From: Bog-877 sp049518775
GTDB lineage: Bacteria; Chloroflexota; Dormibacteria; Aeolococcales; Bog-877
Direction of reading: 5' to 3'
Length of the DNA: 64,000 nucleotides
NCBI GenBank assembly: GCA_049518775.1
Contig: JBEKRL010000002.1
Coordinates: 33,492 to 97,491 of the forward strand
Of this stretch, positions 1-8,369 are shown piece after piece (position 1 is the stretch's first letter; each line of letters opens with the position of its first letter). The notes below the pieces were generated by a model, which ran no database searches, was not told the DNA's origin, and saw nothing but the letters and a program-made list of their open reading frames with translations. The position numbers were made by a program, and so were the translations under genes.

Positions 1-244
1 GCAGGTGGGCGTCCTGACTGGCCTCCAGCTTGGAGTTGGCGGTCTTCAGAGCGCCGCTGTTGAGACCGGAGAGGGCCGCCAGACCGGCCAGGCTGAAGAT
101 GGCCAGCGGGATGACCGAGACGGCGAGCATGGCCACCAGGATCCGACGCCGCACACTGAGGAGCTGCCAGCGACCGATCCGACCGATCAGACGCCGGATC
201 CGGCCCGTCGAGGGCCAGCCGGAGTGGGCTCGTTGTCGTGGCAT
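1..244 (-). CDS. N-terminus of a membrane-bound sensor or signalling protein (partial)
   Basis: Only the first 81 codons are in the window; the gene runs off the left edge. The protein starts with about 35 Arg-rich residues and then a hydrophobic segment (VAMLAVSVIPLAIFSLAGL, roughly residues 36-54). It continues into a Gly/Ala/Ser-Leu stretch, as in extracytoplasmic sensor regions of histidine kinases, chemoreceptors or SpoIIE-type phosphatases. The ATG at 244 is chosen because a TAA lies in frame just upstream. No catalytic domain is visible, so the exact class is unknown. It is divergent from the glycerate kinase gene, with 116 bp between them. Confidence 0.6.
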   Translation of the reverse strand, partial: MPRQRAHSGWPSTGRIRRLIGRIGRWQLLSVRRRILVAMLAVSVIPLAIFSLAGLAALSGLNSGALKTANSKLEASQDAHL

Positions 245-360
245 GGCTTACCCGGGACGTCGAGGAAGGTTCGGGCCGCCCATGGTACACGCTCCTGAAT
301 TGCCCCGGGCGGGGCGCTCGCCCCGACCCAGTCCGGTCGGGATCAGCTAAACAGTAGATT

Positions 361-1551
361 GTGGTGGAGATCAGCGACCGCCCCAGGTACGCCCACGTCA
401 CAATCGCGTCCAACGCCTTCAAGGGCACTCTGGCCGCGGTGGACGCCTGCCGGGCCATCTCGAAGGGCGTGGCCGATGTGTGGCCGGCGGCGGGTCGCGA
501 GGAGGTCCCGCTCTCCGATGGTGGCGACGGCTTCCTGGAGACCCTGGTGGCCGCTCGAGGCGGCACAACGGTCGAGTGCCGCGTCAGCGGGCCGCTCCTA
601 GAGCCAGTCTTAGCGCGTCTGGGCTGGTTGGACCGCGGCGAGCGAGGGGTCGCGGTGGCGGAACTGGCCCGAGTCTGCGGCCTGGTCCTGATTCCATATC
701 CCAGCCCGGCCAGCGCCGGCCGAGCCAGCACCAGAGGGCTGGGCGAGCTGCTCCAGGTCGCCCTCAGCCAGCATCCCCGGCAGCTGCTGGTCGGGATCGG
801 AGGCAGCTCCTCGACCGACGGCGGCGCCGGGCTGGCCCAGGCCCTCGGATTCCGGCTCCTCGACCGCGGCGGCCGGCCGGTCCCACCGGGGGGGCTGGGG
901 CTGCTGGAGCTGGACCGGATCGAGCCTCCCCCGTTCGATCCCGGCTGGGAGGGGGTGGAGGTGGTGGCGGCCTGCGACGTCGACAACCCGCTGCTGGGGA
1001 AGCTCGGAGCCGCGGCCGTGTTCGGCCCTCAGAAGGGTGCCGACCCCGCCATGGTGGGCCGGCTCGACCAGGGGCTGGCCCGGCTGGCCGAGATTGTCTC
1101 CCGGGACCTGGGGCGCCATGGCCTCGGGGACCGGCCGGGGATGGGTGCGGCGGGGGGCACCGGCTTCGGGCTGGCAGCCTTCATGGGCGCCCGACTCGAG
1201 AGCGGGGTGGACCTGGTCGCCGCCGTGGCCGGGCTCGACCGGGCGCTCGGGCGGGCCGACGCGGCCTTCACCGGCGAGGGCCGGTTCGACGAGGCCAGCC
1301 TGCACGGCAAGGTCACCGGCGAGGTCCTCCGCCGGGCCTCCGCCCGCGGGCTCCCCTGCGTGGTGCTGACCGGGCGCGCCGAACCCGGGCCGGAGCTGCT
1401 GGTCCAGAAGATGGGTGGGCGGGTGGTCCGGACCGCGCTCGCCACGGGGCCCTGGTCCGTCCCCGGCCACGCGCAGGCCGCCGCCGAGCTGCGCGCAGCC
1501 AGCGCCAGGGCCTGCCAGGAGCTTGAGGGAATCGCCCCCCGGGTGCGGTAG
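361..1551 (+). CDS. glxK: glycerate 2-kinase (GlxK/GarK family)
   Basis: Phosphorylates D-glycerate with ATP in the cytoplasm, feeding glycerate or glyoxylate carbon into lower glycolysis. The 396-residue product has the length and motifs of this family: an N-terminal SNAFKGTL motif, PLSDGGDGFLETL near residue 50, the glycine-rich GIGGSSSTDGGAGL near residue 145, and GAAGGTGFG in the C-terminal half. The start is a GTG at 361, with a second GTG directly after it at 364. A TAAACA box lies 7 nt before the first GTG, so the mRNA may be leaderless, although that box is weak. It stands alone between a divergent sensor gene and the convergent ilvE. Confidence 0.9.
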   Translation: MVEISDRPRYAHVTIASNAFKGTLAAVDACRAISKGVADVWPAAGREEVPLSDGGDGFLETLVAARGGTTVECRVSGPLLEPVLARLGWLDRGERGVAVAELARVCGLVLIPYPSPASAGRASTRGLGELLQVALSQHPRQLLVGIGGSSSTDGGAGLAQALGFRLLDRGGRPVPPGGLGLLELDRIEPPPFDPGWEGVEVVAACDVDNPLLGKLGAAAVFGPQKGADPAMVGRLDQGLARLAEIVSRDLGRHGLGDRPGMGAAGGTGFGLAAFMGARLESGVDLVAAVAGLDRALGRADAAFTGEGRFDEASLHGKVTGEVLRRASARGLPCVVLTGRAEPGPELLVQKMGGRVVRTALATGPWSVPGHAQAAAELRAASARACQELEGIAPRVR

Positions 1552-1576
1552 GCGGTGGTCCGGGTGGGGACGCCGA

Positions 1577-2587
1577 TCAGTAGACCGGGTGACACCACTC
1601 CCGGTACTTCTCGATCTCCCCGCGGACCAGGCTGGAGTAGATCTCGTCGAGCCGGCGTGCGAACGGACCGACCGTCCCGTCGCCCACCGGCCGATGGTCG
1701 ATCTCCACAACCGGGCAGACCTGGGCTGCGGTCGCGCAGAGGATCACCTCGTCGGCGATATAGAGCTCGGTGCGGTCGATCGAGCGCTCGACCAGCGGCA
1801 GCCCCAGCTCCTCGGTCCAGATCTGGATCAGGGTCGCCCTGGTGATCCCCTCGAGGATGTTGTCGGAGACCGGAGGGGTGATCAGGGCCCCCTTGCGGAT
1901 GATGAAGAGGTTATCCGCCGAGCCCTCGCAGACATGGCCGTCCTGGCCCAGCAGGATGGCCTCGTCCACGCCGTTGTCGAAGGCCTCCGTCTTGGCCAGG
2001 GCGGAGTTGATGTAGACCCCGGTTACCTTGGCCCGGGCCGGCGCAGCGTTATCGTCGACCCGCCGCCAGCTGGACACCATGCAGCGCAGCCCCCGAGAGC
2101 GGTCGTGGTACTCCCCGAAAGGCTGGGCATAGATGAGGAATCCGTCCTCGAGGTCGTGGAGCCTGACCCCGATCTCCTCGGAGGCCTTGTACACCAAGGG
2201 CCGGATGTAGGTGTCGGTCCGGAAGCGATTGCGCCGGAGCAGGTCCACCGTGATCTCGGTCAGCTCATCGGCTGAGTGGGGCAGGGCCATCCGCAGGATG
2301 GACGCGGACTGGCGCAGGCGCTGAAAGTGGTCTCGGGCCCGGAAGACGTAGAGCTGCTCTCGCGGGGCGCTCCAGAAGGCACGGATCCCCTCAAAACAGC
2401 CGGTACCGTAGTGGAGGGCATGGGTCATCACCCCGATGTGGGCGTCGCGGTAGCGGCGCGGCTCGCCCTCGAAGAAGACCCAGGCCTCCTGCTGGTCGAA
2501 GGCTGGTCCCTGGCCAGCGGCGGAGGCCTCAGCCTTTGCAGCAGGCGGGGCCGGGGCTGATCCAACGGTCCGTTCGTGGGCAGCCAA
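1577..2587 (-). CDS. ilvE: branched-chain amino acid aminotransferase (class IV PLP enzyme)
   Basis: Transfers the amino group between glutamate and the 2-keto acids of Leu, Ile and Val using pyridoxal phosphate. About 336 residues. Visible family motifs are THALHYGTGCFEGIRAF near the N-terminus, the PLP-lysine region NSALAKTEA, GVDEAILL, and CEGSADNLF. The frame is open upstream as far as 2716, but TTG at 2587 is preferred: an AGGAGG Shine-Dalgarno sits 5-6 nt before it, and the extra upstream residues are unlike the family. Upstream and divergent is yvcK; its 3' end converges on glxK. Confidence 0.9.
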   Translation of the reverse strand: MAAHERTVGSAPAPPAAKAEASAAGQGPAFDQQEAWVFFEGEPRRYRDAHIGVMTHALHYGTGCFEGIRAFWSAPREQLYVFRARDHFQRLRQSASILRMALPHSADELTEITVDLLRRNRFRTDTYIRPLVYKASEEIGVRLHDLEDGFLIYAQPFGEYHDRSRGLRCMVSSWRRVDDNAAPARAKVTGVYINSALAKTEAFDNGVDEAILLGQDGHVCEGSADNLFIIRKGALITPPVSDNILEGITRATLIQIWTEELGLPLVERSIDRTELYIADEVILCATAAQVCPVVEIDHRPVGDGTVGPFARRLDEIYSSLVRGEIEKYREWCHPVY

Positions 2588-2710
2588 TGCAACCCTCCTG
2601 GAACTCTGGCGGACCACCTCCCAACGCAACCGGCGGCCAGTATACGCGCGCCCTTCGGGGCCGGCCCCTAGGGCCCGGATTCCCCGCCGGGCGCTGACCG
2701 GGGCCGGTGA

Positions 2711-2716
2711 TACCAT
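2711..2716 (+). promoter_or_regulatory. -10 box of yvcK
   Basis: TACCAT ends 11 nt before the ATG at 2728, which would put transcription start 4-5 nt upstream of the start codon. There is no Shine-Dalgarno sequence in between. It matches the short-leader pattern seen at several other genes in the window. Confidence 0.4.
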
Positions 2717-2727
2717 CCGGCCAAGTC

Positions 2728-4017
2728 ATGCGAACGCCACGGCTAGGTTCGGGCGTCACGCGCTGGTTGACTCCCGGTCTCCACGTCAAGCGCTGGCTCG
2801 GCGTGACCATCGTCGCGATCGTGGGGATCAGCCTGGGGATCAGCTACGCCCTGCGTGCCTTCTACCAGACCGCCTCCCTGCCCGCGTTCACCTACAACCT
2901 CACCCTGCAGTTCTGGCCCCGCTGGGTCAGGGCCACGATCTTCGTGCTGCTCGGGCTAGCGCTCCTCGGCCTGGGCATGTACAAGCTCACCCGCTCCTTG
3001 CTCAGCCCGTTCGTCCCCGGCGGCGACAAGGCGCTGGTGGAGCGGCTCTACGACTTCCGCCGCCTCCAGAAGGGTCCGCGGATCGTGGCCGTGGGTGGGG
3101 GCACCGGGCTCTCCACCCTGCTGCGCGGGATCAAGCGTCACAGCGGCAACGTCACGGCCCTGGTCACGGTCGCCGACGACGGGGGCAGCTCGGGAAGGCT
3201 GAGATCCGAGTACCAGATCCCGCCCCCGGGTGACTTCCGTCAGTGCCTCACCGCCCTGGCCGACGTGGAGCCGCTCATGGCCGAACTCTTCCAGTACCGC
3301 TTCCAGGAGGGGTCACTCAGCGGCCACTCCTTCGGGAACCTGTTCATCATGGCCATGACCAACATCACCGGCGACTTCGAGCACGCGCTGAGGGAGTCGG
3401 GTCGGGTGCTGGCGGTGCGGGGGCAGATCGTTCCCACCACCCTGGAGTCCGTCACCCTCTGCGCCATCGCCGGAAGTGAGGTGCTGGTGGGCGAGTCCAA
3501 GGTTCCCACCGGCAAGGCACCGATCCAGCGGGTCTTTCTGGTCCCCGAGCATCCCCGTCTCAACCCCGAAGCCCAGCTCGCGATCATGAACGCGGAGCTG
3601 GTCGTGATCGGCCCCGGCAGCCTCTACACCAGCCTGCTTCCCAACCTCCTTGTCGATGGGATGATCGAGGCCCTGCGCTCCACGCCCGCGATCAAGGTCT
3701 ACGTCTGCAACGTGGCCACCCAGGCCGGCGAGACCAGCGGCTACTCGGTCTACGACCACGTCGAGGCGCTGGAGCGCTACGTGGGAAACGGCCTCTTCGA
3801 CTACGTGGTCGCCAACAGCAACCTCAGCCTCCCACTCTCGCCCACCGCCCGGGAGGCCGGCGTGCACCGGGTCGCCTTCGACCGCCGCCAGGTGACCAGC
3901 AACGGCTCCCGGACCAAGTACGTCCTAGGCGACCTGGCCTCCCCCACGTTCACCACCCATCACGATCCGGACAAGCTGGCCCGCCTGCTCATGAAGCGGG
4001 TCTGGTCCAAGAGCTAG
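2728..4017 (+). CDS. yvcK: YvcK/CofD-family gluconeogenesis factor with an N-terminal membrane domain
   Basis: YvcK proteins bind UDP-GlcNAc and adjust carbon flow and cell-wall precursor synthesis. The 429-residue product has a Rossmann-like core starting near residue 115 with VAVGGGTGLSTLLRG, then TVADDGGSSGRLR, PPGDFRQCL and GPGSLYTS, all family hallmarks. Unlike B. subtilis YvcK (about 317 residues), it has about 110 extra N-terminal residues with two hydrophobic segments (around 15-40 and 65-90), so it is probably membrane-tethered. ATG 2728 is chosen over GTG 2707. The usual neighbours whiA and rapZ are absent; here it sits tail to tail with ddl and murF, consistent with a wall-related role. 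Confidence 0.85.
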   Translation: MRTPRLGSGVTRWLTPGLHVKRWLGVTIVAIVGISLGISYALRAFYQTASLPAFTYNLTLQFWPRWVRATIFVLLGLALLGLGMYKLTRSLLSPFVPGGDKALVERLYDFRRLQKGPRIVAVGGGTGLSTLLRGIKRHSGNVTALVTVADDGGSSGRLRSEYQIPPPGDFRQCLTALADVEPLMAELFQYRFQEGSLSGHSFGNLFIMAMTNITGDFEHALRESGRVLAVRGQIVPTTLESVTLCAIAGSEVLVGESKVPTGKAPIQRVFLVPEHPRLNPEAQLAIMNAELVVIGPGSLYTSLLPNLLVDGMIEALRSTPAIKVYVCNVATQAGETSGYSVYDHVEALERYVGNGLFDYVVANSNLSLPLSPTAREAGVHRVAFDRRQVTSNGSRTKYVLGDLASPTFTTHHDPDKLARLLMKRVWSKS

Positions 4018-4023
4018 TCGGCG

Positions 4024-5187
4024 CTAGCCCTTTCCCAGCACCTGGTCCGGGGCGAGAAGGTTCTGGGGCAGGGTGAGGGTACGGTGCTCAACCGCCTCCA
4101 GCGCCTCTTGGACCAGCTCCTCGAGCAAAGCTGGGAAGGGCACCCCGCTGGCCTCCCAGAGGTAGAAGGCCAGAGAGCCGGGGAGGGTGTTGACCTCGTT
4201 GACGTAGAGCTCGCCCGTCTCCGAGAGGAGGAAGTCGACCCGGGCCGACCCCGCACATCCGAGCGCGTCGAACGCCCGGACCGCCAGCCGCTGGACCTCC
4301 GCCCGGGTGGCCTCAGGGATCGCGGCCGGGAGCTCGCGCCGGGGGTCGCCGGAGCTGGCCTTGGCGCCGGCCCGCTTGCCTCCCGCTGACAGCGGCCCGG
4401 CCCGCTTGCCCTGGCCGGCGTACTTGTCCGCGTAGCTGAGAGGGCCGGTGCCCTTGACGGGCCGCTCCACCTCCGAGAAGCGGGGCTCGCGCAGCTTCAC
4501 CGCGCAGTTCAGGTCCATCGCGCCCGGCACGGCCGGCTCCAGTACCAGTCCGGTGTCGTACTCCAGGGCCAGTTCCGCCGCCCGCGCCAGCTCGAGCTCG
4601 TCGCCAGCCAGTCCCACCCCCACGCTGGAACCGCCCCGGTTGGGCTTGACCACAACCGGGAAGCCGAGCTGCGCGGCCACCCGCCGCGCCTGCTCAGCAT
4701 CACCCGCCGCCAGGGAGGGTACCGCGGGCAGTCCCGCCGCCCGCAGCACCTGCTTGGAGCGGAGCTTGTCCATGGCCAGCGCGGCCGCCAGGGTGCCGCT
4801 CCCCACCTGGGGCAACCGGGCCATGGCCGCCAGGCCGGCCAGGTTGCCGTCCTCGCCGAAGGTCCCGTGCAGGAGGGGGAAGAGCACCAGGTCGCCCAGC
4901 TCCCGGGGCCGGCCCAGGAGGGAGCCGCCTCCGACCAGGAGCTGGCCCTTGGCGAGGTCGAGGAGCACCGTCCCTCCCTCCTCCGGGAGCCGCTTTCGGA
5001 AGGTGGCCAGATCAGTGAAGCTGGGGTGGGTGAGCCAGCGTCCCTGCTTGGTGATGTAGATGGGGATGAGCCGGGCCCCCAGCTCGGCCAGCACCGGCAT
5101 CGCCTGGCAGGCGGTGATGATGCTGATCTCGTGCTCCACCGAGCGGGAGCCGAAGACCGGAGCCACGGTCACCCCGGAGAGGCTCAT
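4024..5187 (-). CDS. ddl: D-alanine--D-alanine ligase
   Basis: Joins two D-Ala with ATP to make the dipeptide that MurF adds to peptidoglycan precursors. 387 residues. The ATP-grasp features are VFGSRSVEHEISI at the N-terminus, PVVVKPNRGGSSVGV (ATP/Mg loop), the SYADKY segment, and the C-terminal ARVDFLL and NEVNTLPGS metal-binding motifs. The ATG at 5187 overlaps the murF stop by 4 nt (ATGA), so the two are translationally coupled. Oddity: after SYADKY there is an insertion of about 25 residues rich in Gly, Lys and Arg, with the pattern GKRAGPLSAGGKRAG, where family members normally have a short omega-loop. Confidence 0.92.
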   Translation of the reverse strand: MSLSGVTVAPVFGSRSVEHEISIITACQAMPVLAELGARLIPIYITKQGRWLTHPSFTDLATFRKRLPEEGGTVLLDLAKGQLLVGGGSLLGRPRELGDLVLFPLLHGTFGEDGNLAGLAAMARLPQVGSGTLAAALAMDKLRSKQVLRAAGLPAVPSLAAGDAEQARRVAAQLGFPVVVKPNRGGSSVGVGLAGDELELARAAELALEYDTGLVLEPAVPGAMDLNCAVKLREPRFSEVERPVKGTGPLSYADKYAGQGKRAGPLSAGGKRAGAKASSGDPRRELPAAIPEATRAEVQRLAVRAFDALGCAGSARVDFLLSETGELYVNEVNTLPGSLAFYLWEASGVPFPALLEELVQEALEAVEHRTLTLPQNLLAPDQVLGKG

Positions 5188-6764
5188 CCCAGCTCCAGGA
5201 AGGAGTCGGGGAGGTCGTTCTCGAAGAGGACCACGCTGCCGGCCCCGGCCACCTCGGGAAGCCGCCTCTGGGCCTCGTCCAGGTCGGTCACGACGGTGAG
5301 CTGCTGGGCTGGGTAGCCCGCCTCGCGGAGCCCAGCCGCCACCGCCGCCGACTGCCTGGGGCCGACCAGGATCACGTGCGAGCACACCTCGGCGGCCCGC
5401 CTTCCCAGCTCGCGCATGCTCTGCTCCTGCAGTGGGCCCAGCTCCACGAACCCCGGGGTCACCAGCACCCGACGCTGGCCGGGCAGGACCGCCAGCAGCC
5501 GGAGCGCCTCGGCGGCCCCGTCGGGGTTCGAATTGTAGGCGTCGTCGATGATAGTGATGCCCCCGACCTGGCTCACCTCGAGCCGGTGCGGGGCCCCGGT
5601 CAGGCCGGCGGTCCGCTCCTGCAGCCGGGCAGCGGGTATCCCCAGCTCGGCCGCCACCGCCCAGGCGCAGAGCAGGTCACCCACGATCGGCTCGCCGTGG
5701 ACCGGCACCACCAGACGCAGGTCCTCCCCCTCCGAGCCCCGGAGCCGGAAGCTGGAGCCCTCGGGGGCGACGCTCATCTCCTCGGCCCACCAGCGATCTC
5801 CCGCCCTCCCCACCCAGACCGGCCTGGCCAGGAGCCCAGCGGTCAGGGCGGCGCGCTCTTCCACAGTGCTGGGAGCCACCGCGACCCCGTCCGGCGGAAG
5901 CGCCGAAAACAGCTCGGACTTGGCCTGGGCGATCCGCTGCCTGGTGCCGAAGCGCTCCAGGTGCATCACCCCCACCGCGGTGACGATGCCCATCTGGGGG
6001 TGGGTGAAGGAGCAGATCTCGGCGATCTCGCCGGGACGGTAGGCGCCCATCTCGACCACCGCGTAGCGATGCTCGGGGCGGAGCCCCTCGTTGATGGCCC
6101 GGCAGACCCCCAAGGTGGTGTTGAAGCTCTGAGGGGTGGCGAAGCAGGGATTCTCAGGGGAGTCCAGCAGCTGCTGGAGGAAGAGCTTGGCGGTGGTCTT
6201 CCCGTAGCTCCCGGTGATCCCGATCACCAGAGGTCCGAGATCCCGGATCCGGGACGCCGCCTCGGCCATGTAGCGGCGCCGCCGGCGGCGCAGTGAGGGC
6301 GTCATCAAGCCCTCGGCGAGGGTCAGTGCGGCCACCAGCACCAGGTCGATGAGCCCAATGGCGAGCGCGCCCGGCCAGCCGCTCCAGAGGGAGACGAAGA
6401 GCGCGGCCAGGGTGAGGAGGCCAGCCAGCACCGCGAGCCGCCGAGCCCTGCCGGTCCAGCGCAGCTCCCCCCGCTTGCCGAAGGGACGGTTGGTGAAGAA
6501 CGGCAGCAGCGCCGCCAGCAGCAACGGCACCGCGGCCCCCTGCCGGCTCGGACCGAAGGCCGCCGCGGCCAGGGCGGCCCCCCCCAGGAGTAGGGCCAGC
6601 TGCCAGCGCCAGTTGGCCGAGACCCGGCGCCGGAAGGTCCGCAGCAGCCGGCTGGGCTGGTACTCGTCCAACTGGTACAGGTACAGCCAGCCTTCGAAGC
6701 GGGCCCGGCCGGAGGCGGCGGCGAGGATGGTCAGCGCCAGGGCCTGCCAGAGCGGGAGTGTCAC
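5184..6764 (-). CDS. murF: Mur ligase (MurF-like, D-Ala-D-Ala adding) with an N-terminal multi-span membrane domain
   Basis: Predicted to add D-Ala-D-Ala to UDP-MurNAc-tripeptide; the coupling to ddl supports this. 526 residues from a GTG 4 nt after the upstream stop. Residues about 1-170 hold four to five hydrophobic segments, and only then comes the Mur ligase core: GITGSYGKTT (P-loop), VEMGAYRPGEI, the VGVMHLERFG region, and the C-terminal DDAYNSNPDG with VTPGFVELG. The normal MurF N-terminal UDP-substrate domain is not recognisable. This could be a membrane-bound MurF or a related ligase of another wall or polymer pathway; MurF is favoured by DDAYNSNP and by context. Confidence 0.8.
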   Translation of the reverse strand: MTLPLWQALALTILAAASGRARFEGWLYLYQLDEYQPSRLLRTFRRRVSANWRWQLALLLGGAALAAAAFGPSRQGAAVPLLLAALLPFFTNRPFGKRGELRWTGRARRLAVLAGLLTLAALFVSLWSGWPGALAIGLIDLVLVAALTLAEGLMTPSLRRRRRRYMAEAASRIRDLGPLVIGITGSYGKTTAKLFLQQLLDSPENPCFATPQSFNTTLGVCRAINEGLRPEHRYAVVEMGAYRPGEIAEICSFTHPQMGIVTAVGVMHLERFGTRQRIAQAKSELFSALPPDGVAVAPSTVEERAALTAGLLARPVWVGRAGDRWWAEEMSVAPEGSSFRLRGSEGEDLRLVVPVHGEPIVGDLLCAWAVAAELGIPAARLQERTAGLTGAPHRLEVSQVGGITIIDDAYNSNPDGAAEALRLLAVLPGQRRVLVTPGFVELGPLQEQSMRELGRRAAEVCSHVILVGPRQSAAVAAGLREAGYPAQQLTVVTDLDEAQRRLPEVAGAGSVVLFENDLPDSFLELG

Positions 6765-6768
6765 GGGA

Positions 6769-7578
6769 TCAGAGTGTGGCGTCGACGAAGGAGTCGAGCA
6801 CTGCCGCGAACCGCCCCGGCTCGTCGACGAAGGGGAAATGTCCACTGGACTCGAACTCCACCAGCTCGGAGCTGGTGATCAGCTGGCGGAGCCTGAGCCC
6901 GTAGGGATCGAGGGGCAGCTCCTGGTCTCTGGCCCCCCAGACGATGAGAGTCGGTACCGAGATCCGGGCCGCCGTCCCGCTCAGGTCCTCCTGGACGGCG
7001 TGCACCAGGGTCGGTCGCAGGGCGCCGGCCGCCCGGTAGTCGGCCGAGCCCATTCGCTGGCGCAACCACTCGACAGCGGACTCAGCGGCCCGCCCGGGCA
7101 GCACCGCCTCGGCGCTGGCCCGGAGCGCCCGGAAGACCCGAACCCGCGCCCCCACGACACCCCGGTTGGGGAAGCGCACGCCCGAGGCGTCGCACAGGAC
7201 CAGCCGGTCCACGGTGACCCCGGGCTCGCCGGCCAGCCGAATGGAGACGCTGCCACCGTAGGAGTGGCCGACAAGGCTGATCTGGCTCCAGCCCCGGAGG
7301 CGGACCATCTCCCGCACCAGGTCGGCATACCCGGAGGTGGTCCAGAGGGTCTCGCCCTGGGGGGACTGGCCGAACCCCGGGAGGTCGGGCGCGAGGATCC
7401 GCCTGCGGGTGCGGCAGAGCCGCATCAGCCCGGTGAAGGTGGAGGCGCTGGCGCCCCAACCGTGGAGCAGCAGCACCGGAGGGTCCGCCCCCTCCCGTTC
7501 CAGCCAGGAGACAGGCTGCTCCCCGACCGCGGCACTGTGCCGGGTGGGCGCCACCGAGCCGGGCCACGCATTCGGCAT
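6769..7578 (-). CDS. alpha/beta-hydrolase fold enzyme
   Basis: 269 residues with the full alpha/beta-hydrolase signature. These are the oxyanion segment LLLHGWGASA, the nucleophile elbow GHSYGG (Ser near residue 110), an acid in WGARDQELP, and a catalytic His in SSGHFPFVDEP near the C-terminus. There is no signal peptide, so it is cytoplasmic. The substrate cannot be told from sequence; esterase, C-C hydrolase and haloperoxidase-like enzymes share these motifs. It is the first gene of the hydrolase-murF-ddl run, and its start lies next to two GTCTAAGC direct repeats shared with the divergent response-regulator gene. Confidence 0.85.
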   Translation of the reverse strand: MPNAWPGSVAPTRHSAAVGEQPVSWLEREGADPPVLLLHGWGASASTFTGLMRLCRTRRRILAPDLPGFGQSPQGETLWTTSGYADLVREMVRLRGWSQISLVGHSYGGSVSIRLAGEPGVTVDRLVLCDASGVRFPNRGVVGARVRVFRALRASAEAVLPGRAAESAVEWLRQRMGSADYRAAGALRPTLVHAVQEDLSGTAARISVPTLIVWGARDQELPLDPYGLRLRQLITSSELVEFESSGHFPFVDEPGRFAAVLDSFVDATL

Positions 7579-7588
7579 CGGCGCCCGA

Positions 7589-7607
7589 GTCTAAGCCATG
7601 TCTAAGC
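7589..7607. promoter_or_regulatory. Direct-repeat operator, likely site for the adjacent OmpR-type regulator
   Basis: Two identical 8-mers GTCTAAGC start at 7589 and 7600, exactly 11 bp apart. This is the spacing used by dimers of PhoB/OmpR-family regulators. The pair lies between the divergent hydrolase gene and the response-regulator promoter, and on the minus strand it overlaps a TAGACT -10-like box 9 nt before the hydrolase ATG. Autoregulation plus control of the hydrolase-murF-ddl genes is inferred. Confidence 0.5.
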
Positions 7608-7629
7608 AAGCCCCCGCGCCGGGGGTGGT

Positions 7630-7657
7630 CTGATCTGGCAATGCCCCGACCTATAAT
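7630..7657 (+). promoter_or_regulatory. Promoter of the two-component system
   Basis: A perfect TATAAT -10 at 7652-7657 with a weak -35 (CTGATC, 7630-7635) 16 bp upstream. The predicted transcript begins about 3-4 nt before the ATG at 7668, so it is nearly leaderless. Confidence 0.6.
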
Positions 7658-7667
7658 CCCGCCAGCC

Positions 7668-8369
7668 ATGCCCGAAGAGGTGACTGGCCGGCGCCCGGGC
7701 CTACCCCGGGTGCTGGTGGTCGACGACGAGCCGGCGATCACCGATTTCATCAGGCTCGGGCTGAGCCGTGAAGGCTTCGAGGTGGAGACCGCCGGCGACG
7801 GCCGGGCCGCCCTGACCGTGGTCGACCGCTTCGCCCCCGACGTCGTCGTGCTGGACGTGATGATGCCCCGAATGGACGGCATCTCCCTCACCAAGGAGCT
7901 GGCCGGCGACCCTCGGCGAGGGCTGGTGATCCTCAGCGCCCGGGACGAGACCCGGGATCGCATCCGCGGCCTCGAGGTCGGCGCCGACGATTACCTCGGC
8001 AAGCCGTTCGAGTTCGAGGAGCTGCTGGCCCGGGTCCGGGCGGTCCTCCGCCGCCGCCAGCCTGAGCAGGCGGCGGTGCTTCGGGTGGGCACCCTGGAGC
8101 TGGACCGCAGCACCCGCCGGGTCCTCAGCGAGGGGTCTGAGATCGACCTCTCCACCCGCGAGTTCGACCTGCTTGCCTACTTCATGGAGCACCGTGGCGA
8201 GGTGCTGGCCCGCGACCGGATCCTCAACGCGGTCTGGGGAGTCTCCTTCTACGGGGATGAGAACAACCTCGAGGTCTACGTCCGCTACCTGCGTGTCAAG
8301 CTGGGCGATCCCGAGCGTCGCCTGATCCAGACCGTCCGCGGGGTGGGCTATCGCCTTGCCGACGACTGA
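7668..8369 (+). CDS. OmpR/PhoB-family response regulator
   Basis: DNA-binding output protein of a two-component system, 233 residues. The receiver domain (about 14-128) has the acidic pair VVDDEP, the phospho-acceptor Asp near residue 63 in VLDVMMP, and LGKPF with the conserved Lys. The C-terminal winged-helix domain (about 140-233) contains STREFDLLAYFMEHRGEVL and YVRYLRVKLG...VRGVGYRL. ATG 7668 is preferred over 7641 because the -10 box lies between the two. Its 3' end overlaps the histidine kinase start by 14 nt, so the pair is co-translated. The signal is unknown. Confidence 0.93.
   Translation: MPEEVTGRRPGLPRVLVVDDEPAITDFIRLGLSREGFEVETAGDGRAALTVVDRFAPDVVVLDVMMPRMDGISLTKELAGDPRRGLVILSARDETRDRIRGLEVGADDYLGKPFEFEELLARVRAVLRRRQPEQAAVLRVGTLELDRSTRRVLSEGSEIDLSTREFDLLAYFMEHRGEVLARDRILNAVWGVSFYGDENNLEVYVRYLRVKLGDPERRLIQTVRGVGYRLADD

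Noticed and set aside
5521..5545. tRNA T-loop-like GGTTCGAAT
   Set aside because: It is inside murF, with no acceptor stem or anticodon arm around it.
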